Source: Ascidia mentula
Lineage: Eukaryota; Chordata; Ascidiacea; Phlebobranchia; Ascidiidae
Length of the DNA stretch: 64,000 nt
Assembly: GCA_947561715.1 (NCBI GenBank)
Contig: OX387203.1
Location: 18,848,001 to 18,912,000 of the forward strand
Direction of reading: 5' to 3'
The position numbers were made by a program, and so were the translations under genes. The notes below the pieces were generated by a model. That model was not told the DNA's origin. It did not search any database and worked only from the letters and a program-made list of their open reading frames with translations. This document shows positions 62,169 through 64,000 of this stretch, in pieces. How positions within the stretch are numbered: position 1 is the first letter of the stretch; each line of letters begins with the position of its first letter.

Positions 62169-64000
62169 TGAAGGCTATGTTACAGGTCCGTAACAAAATT
62201 TTGCTCCTGACAACACTTTCCGTAACAAGATTTTGCTCCAACAAATACTTTTTCGTGACAAAATTGTATTACAGCTATCGCTTTTTGTGAGCTGAATTTA
62301 TTTAATTCCGATGACTTTTGCAACTTAAAGTATGTTCCTAGCAAACATTTCGTGTCACAAAATTTTGTTCCAACTAACACTTTTCCGTAACAAAATTTTG
62401 TTCGAGCTAACACTTTTCGTAACAAAATTTTGTTTATTTAACACTTTTCCGTAACCAAATTTTTTCATCTATCGTTTTATGTGAGCTAAATTTATTTAAA
62501 ACCGATCATTTTGGCAACTTAAAGTATGCTCTTAGCCAACATTTCGAGTAACAAAATTTTGTACCAACTAACGCTTTTCGTAACAAAATTCTGTTCCAAC
62601 TAACGCTTTTCGTAACGAAATTTTGTTCCAGCTAACGCTTTTCGTAACGAAATTTTGTTCCAGCTAACGCTTTTCGTAACGAAATTTTGTGCCAACTAAC
62701 GGTTTTCGTAACGAAATTTTGTTCCAACTAACGGTTTTCGTAACGAAATTTTGTTCTAGCTAACACTTTTCGTAACGAAATTTTGTTCCAACTAACGCTT
62801 TTCGTAACGAAATTTTGTTCCAATTAACACTTTTTGTAACAAAATTTTGTTCCAGCTACCAGTTTTCCGTAACAAAATTTTGTTACTGCTGTCGCTTTTT
62901 GTCAGCTAAATTTATTTAAAACCGATCATTTTGGCAATTTAAAGTATACTCTTAGCCAACATTTCGCATAACAAAATTTTGTGCCAACTAACGCTTTTCG
63001 TAAGAAAATTCTGTTCCAACTAACGCTTTTCGTAACGAAATTTTGTTCCAGCTAACGCTTTTCGTAACGAAATTTTGTTCCAGCTAACGCTTTTCGTAAC
63101 GAAATTTTGTTCCAACTAACGGTTTTCGTAACGAAATTTTGTTCCAACTAACGGTTTTCGTAACGAAATTTTGTTCTAGCTAACACTTTTCGTAACGAAA
63201 TTTTGTTCCAACTAACGCTTTTCGTAACGAAATTTTGTTCCAATTAACACTTTTTGTAACAAAATTTTGTTCCAGCTAACAGTTTTCCGTAACAAAATTT
63301 TGTTACTGCTGTCGCTTTTTGTCAGCTAAATTTATTTAAAACCGATCATTTTGGCAACTTAAAGTATACTCTTAGCCAACATTTCGAGTAACAAAATTTT
63401 GTACCAACTAACGCTTTTCGTAACAAAATTTTGTACCAACTAACGCTTTTCGTAACGAAATTTTGTTCCAGCTAACGCTTTTCGTAACGAAATTTTATTC
63501 CAGCTAACAGTTTTTCGTAACAAAATTTTGTTACTGCTGTCGCTTTTTGTGAGCTAAATTTATTTAAAACCGATCATTTTGGCAACTTAAAGTATGCTCT
63601 TAGCCAACATTTCGAGTAACAAAATTTTGTACCAACTAACGCTTTTCGTAACAAAATTTTGTTCCAACTAACGCTTTTCGTAACGTAATTTTGTTCCAGC
63701 TAACGCTTTTCGTAACGAAATTTTGTTCCAGCTAACACTTTTCGTAACGAAATTTTGTTGCAACTATCGCTTTTCGTAACGAAATTTTGTTCCAATTAAC
63801 ACTTTTTGTAACAAAATTATGTTCCAGCTAACAGTTTTCCGTAAAAAAATTTTCTTACAGCTGTCGCTTTTTGTCAGCTAAATTTATTTAAAACCGATCA
63901 TTTTGGCAACGTAAAGTATGCTCTTAGCCAACATTTCGAGTAACAAAATTTTGTACCAACTAACGCTTTTCGTAACAAAATTTTGTTCCAATTAACACTT
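62169..64000 (+). repeat. 32 bp minisatellite with periodic separator blocks
   Basis: Units of the form CGTAACGAAATTTTGTTCC plus AACTAACGCTTTT, 32 bp long, vary in one or two bases. Units with AACAAAATTTTGTT carry a perfect 14 bp palindrome; the AACGAAATTTTGTT form breaks it. Runs are interrupted by a separator containing GAGCTAAATTTATTT, ACCGATCATTTTGGCAA and TTAGCCAACATTTCGAG. Its ACCGATCATT landmark lies at 62501, 62921, 63341, 63569 and about 63893, with an older diverged copy near 62308. The tract continues past the window. No coding sequence is seen. Confidence 0.95.

Noticed and set aside
62056..62425. Minus-strand frames at the edge of the inverted satellite and minisatellite.
   Set aside because: They read through repeat units (LARTKFCYGK, LVGTKFCDTK and similar) and are repeat translation, not protein.

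Overview
This is eukaryotic DNA, most likely from an invertebrate animal. It is AT-rich and dominated by satellite DNA. The one clear gene pair is a CACTA/EnSpm-type transposase and a spliced companion gene, with small introns (59-89 bp) bounded by GT-AG. I see no bacterial operons, tRNA or rRNA genes, or CRISPR arrays. The species cannot be named from this sequence.

Layout: (1) Positions 1-56005 are one satellite array in a single orientation, about 264 monomers of 190 bp (a subfamily has 193 bp), interrupted once. (2) The interruption, 13687-19423, is a 5,737 bp DNA transposon with CACTG termini and a TA target duplication. On its minus strand it carries an intronless 781-codon transposase gene and a predicted six-exon partner gene (436 codons). 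A 539 bp perfect inverted-repeat structure is nested inside it. (3) 56006-58229 is a non-satellite interval with one candidate terminal exon and a four-unit 32 bp minisatellite. (4) 58230-62168 holds about 20 monomers of the same 190 bp satellite in the opposite orientation. (5) 62169 to the window end is a 32 bp minisatellite with regularly placed separator blocks, continuing past the window.

The satellite is organised in several tiers. The 190 bp monomers form 380 and 760 bp local multimers. These sit in large repeats of about 6.29 kb (left half) and 3.24 kb (right half). The 3.24 kb block (B) alternates with a longer block (BC) to give a near-identical 10.28 kb super-repeat. Monomer gains and losses between copies are whole-monomer events, as unequal exchange would produce. 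The transposon sits in one copy of a duplicated block whose two paralogues have intact empty sites, so it arrived after at least part of the amplification.

The two transposon genes probably act together: a zinc-finger DNA-binding transposase and an accessory protein with a SAM-like N-terminus. Repeated CCGTAAA-type motifs near both ends are the likely transposase-binding sites. The 60-89 codon open frames in nearly every satellite monomer are not treated as genes.
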